Shown in pieces: positions 24,797-31,999 of a stretch of DNA of 64,000 bases. The stretch covers positions 19,501 to 83,500 of the forward strand of contig NZ_JAQCNH010000142.1 in assembly GCF_028275115.1 (NCBI RefSeq), given 5' to 3'. Every line of letters begins with the position of its first letter. Positions within the stretch are counted from its first letter, which is position 1. The position numbers were made by a program, and so were the translations under genes. This DNA is from Halorientalis sp. (GTDB taxonomy: Archaea > Halobacteriota > Halobacteria > Halobacteriales > Haloarculaceae). The notes beneath the pieces are model-generated. The model was not told the DNA's origin and made no database searches. It was given only the letters and a program-made list of their open reading frames with translations.

Positions 24797-25846
24797 TCAC
24801 GAGTCCAGTTGGAGCGGGCCGAGCGTCTCTTTGGCCTCGGCGTGTTGCATGACACGGCCGGGGACGCTCCCCTCGCCACTGGCGTTGACTGCGGGCGTCT
24901 CGACCGGCTGGAGACCCTTGTCCCGCAGGACCTGCCTGCCGGGTTCGGTGAGCATATACTCCACCCAGCGCGCCCCGTTTTCGGGATTCCGCGCGACGCC
25001 CGGCACCGTCATCCCGTAGGCGATAGGTGCGCCGACGTAGGTCGTGTCCTCGGTCTCGACCTCGGCTTTCGCGTAATGTTCGGCGTACTTCGCGTTGGCC
25101 TTCGAGAGGTCGACCCGTGGCTGGAGGCCGACGGACGGCAGGTCCGACGACGAACTGATCGACTGGTAGTAGAATACGTAGTCGAGTTCGCCACTCTTGA
25201 GCTGGCCCGTCAGGTTCGTCTCGGTCCCCGTCGGCACCGTCGAGTTGTCCCGCATCGCCTGATAGGTCGACTCGTCGTAGAGTCGACTCCCCTCGAACGC
25301 CTCTTTCCCGAGTTGTTGGGTCATCACCGCGCGATAGCCACCGGGGTCGACGGCGGGGTCGCTGTGACCGATGGTCACGTCGTCGCGCGAGAGGACCTCC
25401 CACCAGTTGTCCGTCCCGATCTCGTCGGCTCCTGGCGAGTCTTCCCGGTACTGGATCGACATGGCGTTGGTCGTGAACACGATGAGCCACTCGCCGTACT
25501 CCCCGAGAACCATGTCCCGGATGAGTCGAAAATCAGAGACCCCGAGCACGTCGGCTCGGCGGCGCTGTTCGGTGATCTTCTTCGTCGAGGCGACCGACCC
25601 CTTCGCCTCCCGGGTCACGTCGATCCCGGTCTCCTCCTCGAACTGCGGTTCGGCCGCGCTGAACGGCGGCGCGAGACTGCCGGCGTGGAAGAGCATCGCC
25701 GATCCCGGCGAGTCGCCGCTCCCGCCTCCACCACCGATACAGCCAGCGAGCGCCGCCGCACCCGTCGCGCCCGCCGCCGCGAGGAATCCCCGTCGTGTCC
25801 GGTCCGTCGCTCCCGTCTCACCCTGCGATCCGCTGCGTTGTGCCAT
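24797..25846 (-). CDS. wtpA: Tungstate/molybdate-binding lipoprotein
   Basis: A 349-residue substrate-binding protein with a Tat-type lipoprotein signal: twin-arginine DRTRRGFLAAAG and lipobox LAGC near residue 36. The first strand reads LFHAGSLAPPF, followed by EAKGSVASTKKITEQ and RADVLGVSDF, the pattern of the WtpA/ModA tungstate-binding family; VDPGGYRAVM is the second hinge segment. It is exported folded and tethered on the outer membrane face. First gene of the wtpABC operon; 67 nt separate its start from the divergent ModE-like regulator. Tungstate preference over molybdate is inferred from similarity to WtpA. Confidence 0.88.
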   Translation of the reverse strand: MAQRSGSQGETGATDRTRRGFLAAAGATGAAALAGCIGGGGGSGDSPGSAMLFHAGSLAPPFSAAEPQFEEETGIDVTREAKGSVASTKKITEQRRRADVLGVSDFRLIRDMVLGEYGEWLIVFTTNAMSIQYREDSPGADEIGTDNWWEVLSRDDVTIGHSDPAVDPGGYRAVMTQQLGKEAFEGSRLYDESTYQAMRDNSTVPTGTETNLTGQLKSGELDYVFYYQSISSSSDLPSVGLQPRVDLSKANAKYAEHYAKAEVETEDTTYVGAPIAYGMTVPGVARNPENGARWVEYMLTEPGRQVLRDKGLQPVETPAVNASGEGSVPGRVMQHAEAKETLGPLQLDS

Positions 25847-25853
25847 AGACGAT

Positions 25854-25866
25854 ACAACGCCGTTGT
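25854..25866. promoter_or_regulatory. Palindrome ACAACG-C-CGTTGT in the wtpA/modE control region
   Basis: A perfect 6-bp inverted repeat with one central base, 8-20 nt before the wtpA start. Together with the second palindrome nearby it may be an operator for the ModE-like regulator or another repressor. Confidence 0.4.
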
Positions 25867-25873
25867 GCGGCCC

Positions 25874-25894
25874 CTGACATAACAGTTTTGTCAG
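25874..25894. promoter_or_regulatory. Inverted repeat CTGACA-N9-TGTCAG, probable operator
   Basis: A perfect 6-bp inverted repeat with a 9-nt AT-rich spacer (TAACAGTTT) lies in the middle of the 67-nt gap between wtpA and the ModE-like regulator gene. A dimeric winged-helix regulator typically binds such a site. The AT-rich spacer may also serve as TATA element. Confidence 0.5.
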
Positions 25895-25913
25895 TGCTTG
25901 GCAACCATTGGCT

Positions 25914-26609
25914 ATGGACGTCTCCCCGGATTTCGACGTGCAACTCGGTCGCGACGGCGTCGCACTGACGGTCAGGGACCGGGAGTTACTGTCGGCTATC
26001 GACGAGGCGGGCTCGCTGAACGCCGCGGCGGACTCGCTGGGGCGCTCGTACGCACACGCACAGCGCCGCGTGGTGGAGCTGGAGGACGCGTTCGGCTCGC
26101 TCGTCGACCGGAGTCGGGGTGGTGGAGGTGGCGGTGGGAGCGAACTCACGGACCGCGCCCAGGAGTTGCTGGCGACGTTCGACCGCGTTCGCGCGGAGTT
26201 TGCGGGCGTCGCCGAGGCCGACGAGACCGTCCTGACCGGCCGCGTAATCGACCGCGACGGCGAACTCGCCACGGTCGAGACCGCCGCGGGGCGGGTACGG
26301 GCCGTGACGCCGCCCGACTGTACTGCAGTCGCGGTCACGATTCGGGCGGACGCGGTGACGCTGAACCGGCCGGCCGATGCGCCCGAACCCGGCGGGACCA
26401 GCGCGCGCAACCGCTTCGAGGGCCAGGTGCTGGAAGTCGACCACGGTGAGACCCTGGCCCGCGTGACGGTCGGCATCGACCCGGAACTGCACCTGACTGC
26501 GCTCGTGACCGTCGAGAGCGTCGAGCGACTGGGCCTCGACTCTCGTGCCGCGGTCGTGGCGACGTTCAAAGCGACGGCGACCCGTGCCGTCGCGCGAACG
26601 GAGTCTTAA
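25914..26609 (+). CDS. ModE-like oxyanion-responsive regulator with TOBE-type domain
   Basis: A 231-residue regulator with an N-terminal winged helix of the ModE type (RDRELLSAIDEAGSLNAAAD, SLGRSYAHAQRRVVELEDAF, then a Gly-rich loop RSRGGGGGGGSELTD) and a C-terminal pair of TOBE/Mop-like strands (SARNRFEGQVLEVDHGE, ARVTVGIDPELHLTALVT, SVERLGLDSRAAVVATFKAT). It is divergent from wtpABC with two palindromes between, so it most likely senses tungstate or molybdate and represses the transporter. ATG at 25914 is chosen over a TTG two codons earlier. Confidence 0.9.
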   Translation: MDVSPDFDVQLGRDGVALTVRDRELLSAIDEAGSLNAAADSLGRSYAHAQRRVVELEDAFGSLVDRSRGGGGGGGSELTDRAQELLATFDRVRAEFAGVAEADETVLTGRVIDRDGELATVETAAGRVRAVTPPDCTAVAVTIRADAVTLNRPADAPEPGGTSARNRFEGQVLEVDHGETLARVTVGIDPELHLTALVTVESVERLGLDSRAAVVATFKATATRAVARTES

Positions 26610-26641
26610 CGCTTACACGGTCGGCCCGCATCGGTCCGGGC

Positions 26642-27127
26642 ATGCCGACGATTTCTGAACTCTCCGACGTACTCGACTGGGAGGCAGTAACGGTGCTGCG
26701 GGCCATCGACGACGACGGGGGAGCCGGCATCGACCGACTGGTCGAGACGACCGGCCTCGACCGGTCGCAGGTCGAGAACCGCTGTCAGCAACTCTCGACG
26801 CTCGGCCTAGCCACCGAAACCGACACCGACGACGGGCCGGTCCACGAACTGACCGGTGCCGGCCACGGAGCCGTCGGGAACGGCCTCTACGACGACTACG
26901 ACCTGGTCGGCGATGCCGACATCGACGAACTCGCCGAACGGGTCGCCGAGCTACTCGACCGGCGGGACGAACTCCGGAGCCAGGTGGACCTGCTGGCCGA
27001 GGACGCCACGGAACTCAGAACACGGGCCGAGCGCCAGTTCGGCGACCGCGAGGACGTGCGCGCGGAGTTCGAGTCGTTGATGGACGACGTAGAAGCGCTC
27101 GAACGGGCGCTGAGCGAGGAGTCTTAG
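26642..27127 (+). CDS. Winged-helix and coiled-coil protein
   Basis: A 161-residue acidic protein: an N-terminal winged helix (residues about 8-60: DWEAVTVLRAIDDDGGAGID, LVETTGLDRSQVENRCQQLS) with a GAGHGAVGNGLYDDY linker, and a C-terminal long helix from about residue 95 to the end (ELAERVAELLDRRDELRSQV, LRTRAERQFGDREDVRAEFE) likely to form a coiled coil. Lies 32 nt after the ModE-like regulator on the same strand and could be co-transcribed. It may regulate DNA or bind a partner; function unknown. Confidence 0.65.
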   Translation: MPTISELSDVLDWEAVTVLRAIDDDGGAGIDRLVETTGLDRSQVENRCQQLSTLGLATETDTDDGPVHELTGAGHGAVGNGLYDDYDLVGDADIDELAERVAELLDRRDELRSQVDLLAEDATELRTRAERQFGDREDVRAEFESLMDDVEALERALSEES

Positions 27128-27312
27128 AGCCCGACCCGCGTGTTCTCTCCCGCCCGCTCGTTGCGGATCATGACGGCGGCGTGCAGGACTGCAGACGCAC
27201 CGAACAGGCCGACGACGGCATCGACGGCTGGGCGCTCGACGTACAGAACAGCACTCAGACAGACGGCCCCGGCTAGCGCGACGTGGCCCGCACCCCAGTG
27301 CGTGAGGGTCAT
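27124..27312 (-). CDS. Small membrane protein
   Basis: A 62-residue protein with two predicted helices (VALAGAVCLSAVLYV and AVVGLFGASAVLHAAVM) and a charged C-terminus (IRNERAGENTRVGL). It overlaps the 3' end of the winged-helix gene by 4 nt in tail-to-tail orientation. Short two-helix proteins of this type are common and poorly characterised in haloarchaea. Confidence 0.55.
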   Translation of the reverse strand: MTLTHWGAGHVALAGAVCLSAVLYVERPAVDAVVGLFGASAVLHAAVMIRNERAGENTRVGL

Positions 27313-27371
27313 TCTGGTGCGTCCGGGTCACCCGGCTACCTATAGTAAAGTACCCGTTGCGGGGTCCGAGT

Positions 27372-28235
27372 CTACTCCCCGTACCGGTAAAATCCCGTTC
27401 CGGATTTCTTCCCGAGGTCACCGGATTCGACCTTTCGCTTGAGCAGGTACGGCGGCTGGTAGCGGTCGCCGAGTTCTTCGTGGAGGGTCTCCATCGCGTC
27501 CAGACAGATGTCCAGCCCGATGTGGTCGGCGAGTTCCAGCGGCCCCATCGGGACGTTCGTGCCGAGTTTCATCCCTTTGTCCATGTCGGCTTTCGTGGCG
27601 ACACCCTCGTCGAAAGCCCGGATGCCCTCGGCGATCCAGGGCATCAGCACGCGGTTGGTGACGAACCCGGGTTTGTCGTCGGACTCCCAGGTGGTCTTGC
27701 CGACGTCCTCGGCGAGGTCGTGGGCTAACTGGACGGTCTCGGCACTGGTCCGCTCCCCGACGACGACCTCGACGCCCTCCATCAGCGGGACGGGGTTCAT
27801 GAAGTGCAGGCCGACCACCTGCTCGGCGCGCTCGGTCGCGCTCGCGATAGAGGTGATCGAGAGCGTGCTGGTGTTGGTCGCCAGCATCACGTCCTCCTCG
27901 ACCGTCTCGTCCAGATCGGCGAACACGTCCTGCTTGATATCCACGTTCTCGACGATTGCCTCGACGACGAGATCGCAGTCGGCGAGGTCGGCGAGGTCGG
28001 TCGTCCCGGTGACCCGGTCGCGGGCCGCGGTGGCTTCCTCACTGCTGAGGTCGTCGTTCTCCTCGAACCGTGAGAGGCTGGCTTCGATACCCTGTAGCCC
28101 CTGCTCGACCAGTTCCGCCTCGACGTCGCGCAGCACGACATCGTAGCCACTCGTCGCCGCAGCCTGTGCAATACCGTGGCCCATCGTCCCCGCGCCGACG
28201 ACGCCCCAGGTCTGAATCTCGTCCAGTGAGCGCAT
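27372..28235 (-). CDS. hbd: 3-hydroxyacyl-CoA dehydrogenase (3-hydroxybutyryl-CoA dehydrogenase)
   Basis: A 287-residue HAD-family enzyme of the short (HBD/PaaH) type. Seen: Rossmann VVGAGTMGHGIAQAAATSGY, LVVEAIVENVDIKQDVFADL, LATNTSTLSITSIA with catalytic Ser, GLHFMNPVPLMEGVEVV with catalytic His, and the C-terminal domain with FVTNRVLMPWIAEGIRAFDE and DHIGLDICLDAMETL. It oxidises (S)-3-hydroxyacyl-CoA to 3-ketoacyl-CoA using NAD(P). The ATG at 28235 starts the family N-terminus; the start five codons further upstream is not needed. A TATA-like box (about 28262-28268) precedes it. Confidence 0.94.
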   Translation of the reverse strand: MRSLDEIQTWGVVGAGTMGHGIAQAAATSGYDVVLRDVEAELVEQGLQGIEASLSRFEENDDLSSEEATAARDRVTGTTDLADLADCDLVVEAIVENVDIKQDVFADLDETVEEDVMLATNTSTLSITSIASATERAEQVVGLHFMNPVPLMEGVEVVVGERTSAETVQLAHDLAEDVGKTTWESDDKPGFVTNRVLMPWIAEGIRAFDEGVATKADMDKGMKLGTNVPMGPLELADHIGLDICLDAMETLHEELGDRYQPPYLLKRKVESGDLGKKSGTGFYRYGE

Positions 28236-28336
28236 GCAAAAGTGGACCATGCCGACTCGCCTAAGTGTGTCGCCGGTCCCGTCTGTCGAAAATTAACTCG
28301 AATTCGAAGGAGAGTTTCACTGACGGTCTCCAACAA

Positions 28337-28344
28337 CTTAATTA
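28337..28344 (+). promoter_or_regulatory. TATA box of the fba-fbp operon
   Basis: CTTAATTA ends 26 nt before the fba ATG, matching leaderless transcription from a start at or just before the codon. No other AT-rich candidate is closer. Confidence 0.5.
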
Positions 28345-28370
28345 GCGAACGTGAGGCAGAGAAAAGTGAG

Positions 28371-29186
28371 ATGATCCCTATCGACGACAGCCCCCTGACC
28401 CGGGACGGGAAGGTGCTGATTCTGGCGTACGACCACGGCCTGGAACACGGGCCAGTCGACTTCGAGGACGTACCGGAGAGTGCAGACCCCACACACGTCT
28501 TCGACGTGGCGACCCACGACGCCGTGACCTCCCTCGCGGTCCAGAAAGGCGTCGCGGAAGCGTACTACCCGTCTTACGAGGACGACGTGGACCTGCTGGC
28601 CAAGCTCAACGGCACGTCGAACCTCTGGCGGGGCGAACCGAACTCGGCCGTCAACTGGACCGTCGACTACGCCAACGAGGTCGGCGCCGACTCCATCGGG
28701 TTCACCGTCTACGGCGGTTCGAACCACGAGATCGAGATGGTCGAGGAGTTCCGCGACGCCCAGGAGAAGGCCCGCGAGTACGACATGCCCGTGGTCATGT
28801 GGTCCTACCCGCGCGGTCAGGGCCTACGCAACGCCACGACCCCCGAGAGCATCGCTTACTCGGCCCGGCTGGGCCTGGAACTGGGCGCGGACGTGGCGAA
28901 GGTCAAGTACCCCGGCAGCCAGGACGCGATGGAAGAGACCGTCCGGATGGCCGGAAAGACGAAAGTCGTCATGTCCGGCGGCTCGAAGCGCTCCGACGAG
29001 GCGTTCCTCTCGAACGTCAAGAGTGTGATCGACGCCGGCGGTGCGGGCCTCGCGGTCGGCCGCAACGTCTTCCAGCGGGAGCACCCCGAACGCATCCTCG
29101 ACGCCCTGGAGAAGGTCATCTTCGAGGAGTCCTCCGTCGAGGAGGCCCTGGCCGCTGCCGGGGGCGCGGCGCCGGAAGCCGAGTAG
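28371..29186 (+). CDS. fba: Archaeal class I fructose-bisphosphate aldolase
   Basis: A 271-residue DhnA/FbaB-type class I aldolase. Seen: LILAYDHGLEHGP near residues 16-28 with the typical acidic residues, VVMWSYPRGQGL, and the Schiff-base lysine region DVAKVKYPGS, followed by KTKVVMSGGSKRSDEAFLSN and AGGAGLAVGRNVFQRE, which bind the phosphate groups. It catalyses reversible condensation of the two triose phosphates in the cytoplasm. The fbp gene starts at the base following its stop. Its own TATA box and the tight pairing with fbp indicate a gluconeogenic operon. Confidence 0.95.
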   Translation: MIPIDDSPLTRDGKVLILAYDHGLEHGPVDFEDVPESADPTHVFDVATHDAVTSLAVQKGVAEAYYPSYEDDVDLLAKLNGTSNLWRGEPNSAVNWTVDYANEVGADSIGFTVYGGSNHEIEMVEEFRDAQEKAREYDMPVVMWSYPRGQGLRNATTPESIAYSARLGLELGADVAKVKYPGSQDAMEETVRMAGKTKVVMSGGSKRSDEAFLSNVKSVIDAGGAGLAVGRNVFQREHPERILDALEKVIFEESSVEEALAAAGGAAPEAE

Positions 29187-30050
29187 ATGACTGACACCGT
29201 CTCCCGAATCGTCGACGTCGTCACGGAGACCGCGCCGGACGTCCGGGCTGGCCTGACCGGCCGGCGCGAGTACGAGACCAGCGAGAACCCCTCGGGCGAG
29301 CAGATGCTCGCGGCCGACCGCCACGCCGACGAGTTGCTCGAAGCACGCCTGCTCGCCATCGACGGCGTCGCCAGTTACGCCAGCGAAGAACGCGAGGAGG
29401 TCGTCGAGAGCGAGGGAGCCAAGGGCGACTACCACGTCGCCTGTGATCCGCTCGACGGCTCGTCGAACCTGAAGTCCAACAACGTCATGGGGACGATTCT
29501 GGCGGTGTACGACCAGCCACTGCCCGCGCCGGGCCGTGCGCTCGTCGCCGCGGGCTACGTTCTCTACGGGCCGATCACGACGCTCGTGCTGGCCCGTAAC
29601 GGGACGGTGACCGAGTACGTGATCGACGACACCGACGAGGGCGTCGAGCGCCGCGTGGTCGAACAGGAGGTGACGATTCCCACCGATCCGGTGGTCTACG
29701 GGTTCGGCGGTCGTGTCCCGGACTGGCACGACGACTTCGAGGGGTTCGTCCGGGAGATCGAAGACGAACTGAAGCTCCGCTACGGCGGCGCGATGATCGG
29801 CGACGTGAGCCAGGTCATGGAGTACGGTGGCGTCTTCGCGTACCCGTCGCTCCAGTCGGCCGAAAACGGCAAGCTCCGCCTCCAGTTCGAGGGCAACCCT
29901 ATCGGCTACATCGTCGAGTGTGCCGGGGGCCGTTCCTCCGACGGGGGACAGTCACTGCTCGCTGTCGAGCCCGACCGGCTTCACCAGCGCGTCCCGGTCC
30001 ACGTCGGCAACACCGAGTTGATCGAGCGGTTGGAGGGCGCGCTGGCGTAG
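29187..30050 (+). CDS. fbp: Fructose-1,6-bisphosphatase (archaeal, IMPase-like fold)
   Basis: A 287-residue FBPase/inositol-monophosphatase-fold enzyme; the order of motifs is that of class I FBPase: YASEEREEVVESEG (Glu ligands), CDPLDGSSNLKSNNVMGTIL (Mg-binding DPLDGSS), YVLYGPITTLVLA, and GNPIGYIVECAGGRSSDG. It hydrolyses fructose-1,6-bisphosphate in gluconeogenesis. Its ATG immediately follows the fba stop codon, so it is coupled to it. It is not the bifunctional FBPA/P-type enzyme; length and motifs fit a dedicated FBPase. Confidence 0.92.
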   Translation: MTDTVSRIVDVVTETAPDVRAGLTGRREYETSENPSGEQMLAADRHADELLEARLLAIDGVASYASEEREEVVESEGAKGDYHVACDPLDGSSNLKSNNVMGTILAVYDQPLPAPGRALVAAGYVLYGPITTLVLARNGTVTEYVIDDTDEGVERRVVEQEVTIPTDPVVYGFGGRVPDWHDDFEGFVREIEDELKLRYGGAMIGDVSQVMEYGGVFAYPSLQSAENGKLRLQFEGNPIGYIVECAGGRSSDGGQSLLAVEPDRLHQRVPVHVGNTELIERLEGALA

Positions 30051-30062
30051 CGCACCCGTTTT

Positions 30063-31511
30063 TCAGCGCCAGTCGAAGGCCGCGTCCAGGTCGTGTGGTT
30101 CGTGCCCGCCACCTTCGAGCGCGCCGTCGAGGTAGGTCTGCAACCGCTCGCGGTAGTCGGGGTGGGCACAGCGCTCGACGAGCAGGCTGGCGCGCTCCCG
30201 CGGTACTGTGCCCCGCAGGTCCGCGACACCGTGTTCGGTGACGACGGCGTCCACGTCGTGTTCGGTGTGGTCGGCGTGTGGCACCATCGGGACGACCCGG
30301 GAGCGGTCACCGTCGGCGGCCGTCGCGGGAAGTGCGAGAATCGACAGCGCCGCGTTACGGGTGAAGTCGGCGCTCCCGCCGATTCCGTTCAGCACTCTGG
30401 ACCCGTCGACGTGAGTCGAGTTCGCGTGACCGTACAGGTCGACTTCGAGAGCGCTGTTGACCGCGACCACGCCGAACCGGTCGATCAGTGCAGGCCGGTT
30501 GGACACGTCGGCGGGTCGGAGTACCACGTCCTCGGCGTAGCGCTCGGCGTCCGCGAACAGGCGGTCCTGTCCCTCGGCCGAGAGCGCGAGCGAGGTGGCG
30601 CTCGCCGACGCCAGGTCCCCAGAGTCGAGTAAGTCGAGCAGGCCGTCCTGGATTACCTCGCCGAAGTAGACCAGGTCCCGGTCGCCGAAGTCGGCGTCGG
30701 CGAGCGCGCCCATCAGCGCGTTCCCGAGACTCCCGACGCCGAACTGGAGGCGCACGGCGTCGGCGAAGAGCGGCGAGCGCTCGACCTCGTCGGTGACGAA
30801 CGAGCGGAGGTTCGCCGCGATGTCTCGATCCGTGTCGGTCGGGTCGCGGAACTCGTAGGACTCGTCGCGGCGGTCGGTCTCGACGACTGCGAGCAGGTCG
30901 TCGGGGTCGAACCGGATCTTCGGGCCGCCGATGCGCTCGTCCGGCGCGGACAGCGGCACGGGATCGCGGTCGGGCGGCAGGTCCGGGCGGTATATGTCGT
31001 GGAGGCCGGCCAGCGACCGCGGCTGTGCGTGGTTGACTTCGACGAGCAGGCTGTCGACGGTGTCGACGTAGGCCGGCGTGTGCCCGACCGAGGCCGACGG
31101 GATCAGCCAGTCCTCGCCGACGGCGACGGCCTCGACGACCGCCACGTCCGCGTCGACCAGTCCGCCGAACTGCACGTCGTCGCCCAGCGTCGAGATGTGG
31201 CGGTCTGAGAAGGCCATCCGCCCGTCGTTGGCGGCGGCGCGGGCCGGCGAGCGTGCCTGGTAGGGGTATCGGCGGGCGATGGCGCCGGCCTCGACCAGCG
31301 CGACGTCGATCTCCTCGCCGACGCTCCCGCCGCTGACGACGGTCAGCGAGAGGTCGCGGTCCGAGTCGGCGAGCGCCATCGGCACGGCCTTTGGATAGCC
31401 GACGCTCCCGAAGCCGCTGACCAGCACTGTGGCGTCGGCGGGAATCTCGGCGGCGGCGACCCCGGCCTCCCGGACGGGACGGGTACCCTCGATCCGAGGG
31501 AGCTCGGTCAC
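30063..31511 (-). CDS. Acetyl-CoA hydrolase/succinate CoA-transferase family protein
   Basis: A 482-residue family I CoA-transferase. Seen: LVSGFGSVGYPKAVPMAL at the N-terminus, the active-site segment GVVAVNSALEVDLYGHANST whose Glu forms the acyl-enzyme, NGIGGSADFTRNA (GxGGxxDF), and the C-terminal VPMVPHADHTEHDVDAVVTE and VADLRGTVPRER. It transfers CoA between carboxylic acids or hydrolyses acetyl-CoA. GTG start at 31511 overlaps the upstream broken MaoC gene stop by 4 nt. Substrate unresolved; a succinyl-CoA:acetate or mesaconate transferase is possible. Confidence 0.9.
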   Translation of the reverse strand: MTELPRIEGTRPVREAGVAAAEIPADATVLVSGFGSVGYPKAVPMALADSDRDLSLTVVSGGSVGEEIDVALVEAGAIARRYPYQARSPARAAANDGRMAFSDRHISTLGDDVQFGGLVDADVAVVEAVAVGEDWLIPSASVGHTPAYVDTVDSLLVEVNHAQPRSLAGLHDIYRPDLPPDRDPVPLSAPDERIGGPKIRFDPDDLLAVVETDRRDESYEFRDPTDTDRDIAANLRSFVTDEVERSPLFADAVRLQFGVGSLGNALMGALADADFGDRDLVYFGEVIQDGLLDLLDSGDLASASATSLALSAEGQDRLFADAERYAEDVVLRPADVSNRPALIDRFGVVAVNSALEVDLYGHANSTHVDGSRVLNGIGGSADFTRNAALSILALPATAADGDRSRVVPMVPHADHTEHDVDAVVTEHGVADLRGTVPRERASLLVERCAHPDYRERLQTYLDGALEGGGHEPHDLDAAFDWR

Positions 31512-31906
31512 GACGGGCCCTCCGGCTGGGTTCCGACGCCCTCTGGCCAGCCGGTCGGGGCGGCGGCCTCGCGTTTCAGCACCATCGGCGTCCGCTCAAG
31601 CGTGAGGACCAGGTCGTCGTCCTGGTTGCACGTCCGGAGTTCGGTGGTGACGATGCCGACGTGGTCGCGGGAGTCGAAGTCAGGTGTTTCCAGCAGTACG
31701 CCATCGGCGGTGCCGGTGTCGGTCTCGTTGAATTGCATCGGGTCGGCGTTCGTCGTCGGGTTCCTGAACCAGACGTTACCGGTTTCGCTCACCGTCCAGC
31801 CGTATGGGTGGTCGTTCACCTCACCGACGGTGAAGTCCTGGAAGAGGCGGCCCTGCCAGCCCTCGACGAGACCGCGGTCCGAATCCGCTGGCTCCTGTGC
31901 TGTCAT
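31508..31906 (-). pseudogene. MaoC-like hydratase lacking its central region
   Basis: 132 codons. The N-terminus (GRLFQDFTVGEVNDHPYGW, VSETGNVWFRNPTTNADPMQ) and C-terminus (SRDHVGIVTTELRTCNQDDD, VLTLERTPMVLKRE) are those of a 150-plus-residue MaoC protein. The middle segment, including the FGERLVNG helix and the strand after it, is missing: the frame passes from NADPMQFNE via a short junction to SRDHVGIVT. The catalytic-region motif normally ends in His (NPMHFN or QPLHLD) but reads DPMQFN, with Gln in its place. No stop interrupts the frame, so a product may be made, but hydratase activity is not expected. Confidence 0.7.
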
Positions 31907-31999
31907 AGCCACTGGCTCGCAGGCCGGGATTGTGTCAGTGTCGGTCGCGAACCGAGAGAGGGGAAAACGGTTTCACACTCCTGGGCACAGTCCTGTGGC

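Noticed and set aside
23776..24879. Upstream in-frame extension of wtpC across the permease gene
   Set aside because: The extension is Arg/Pro-rich and lies over wtpB; the ATG at 23775 gives the canonical ATPase and a 4-nt overlap.
31661..31999. Upstream in-frame extension of the carboxyltransferase gene
   Set aside because: It overlaps the MaoC fragment on the other strand and contains no family-like residues; ATG at 32000 is preferred.
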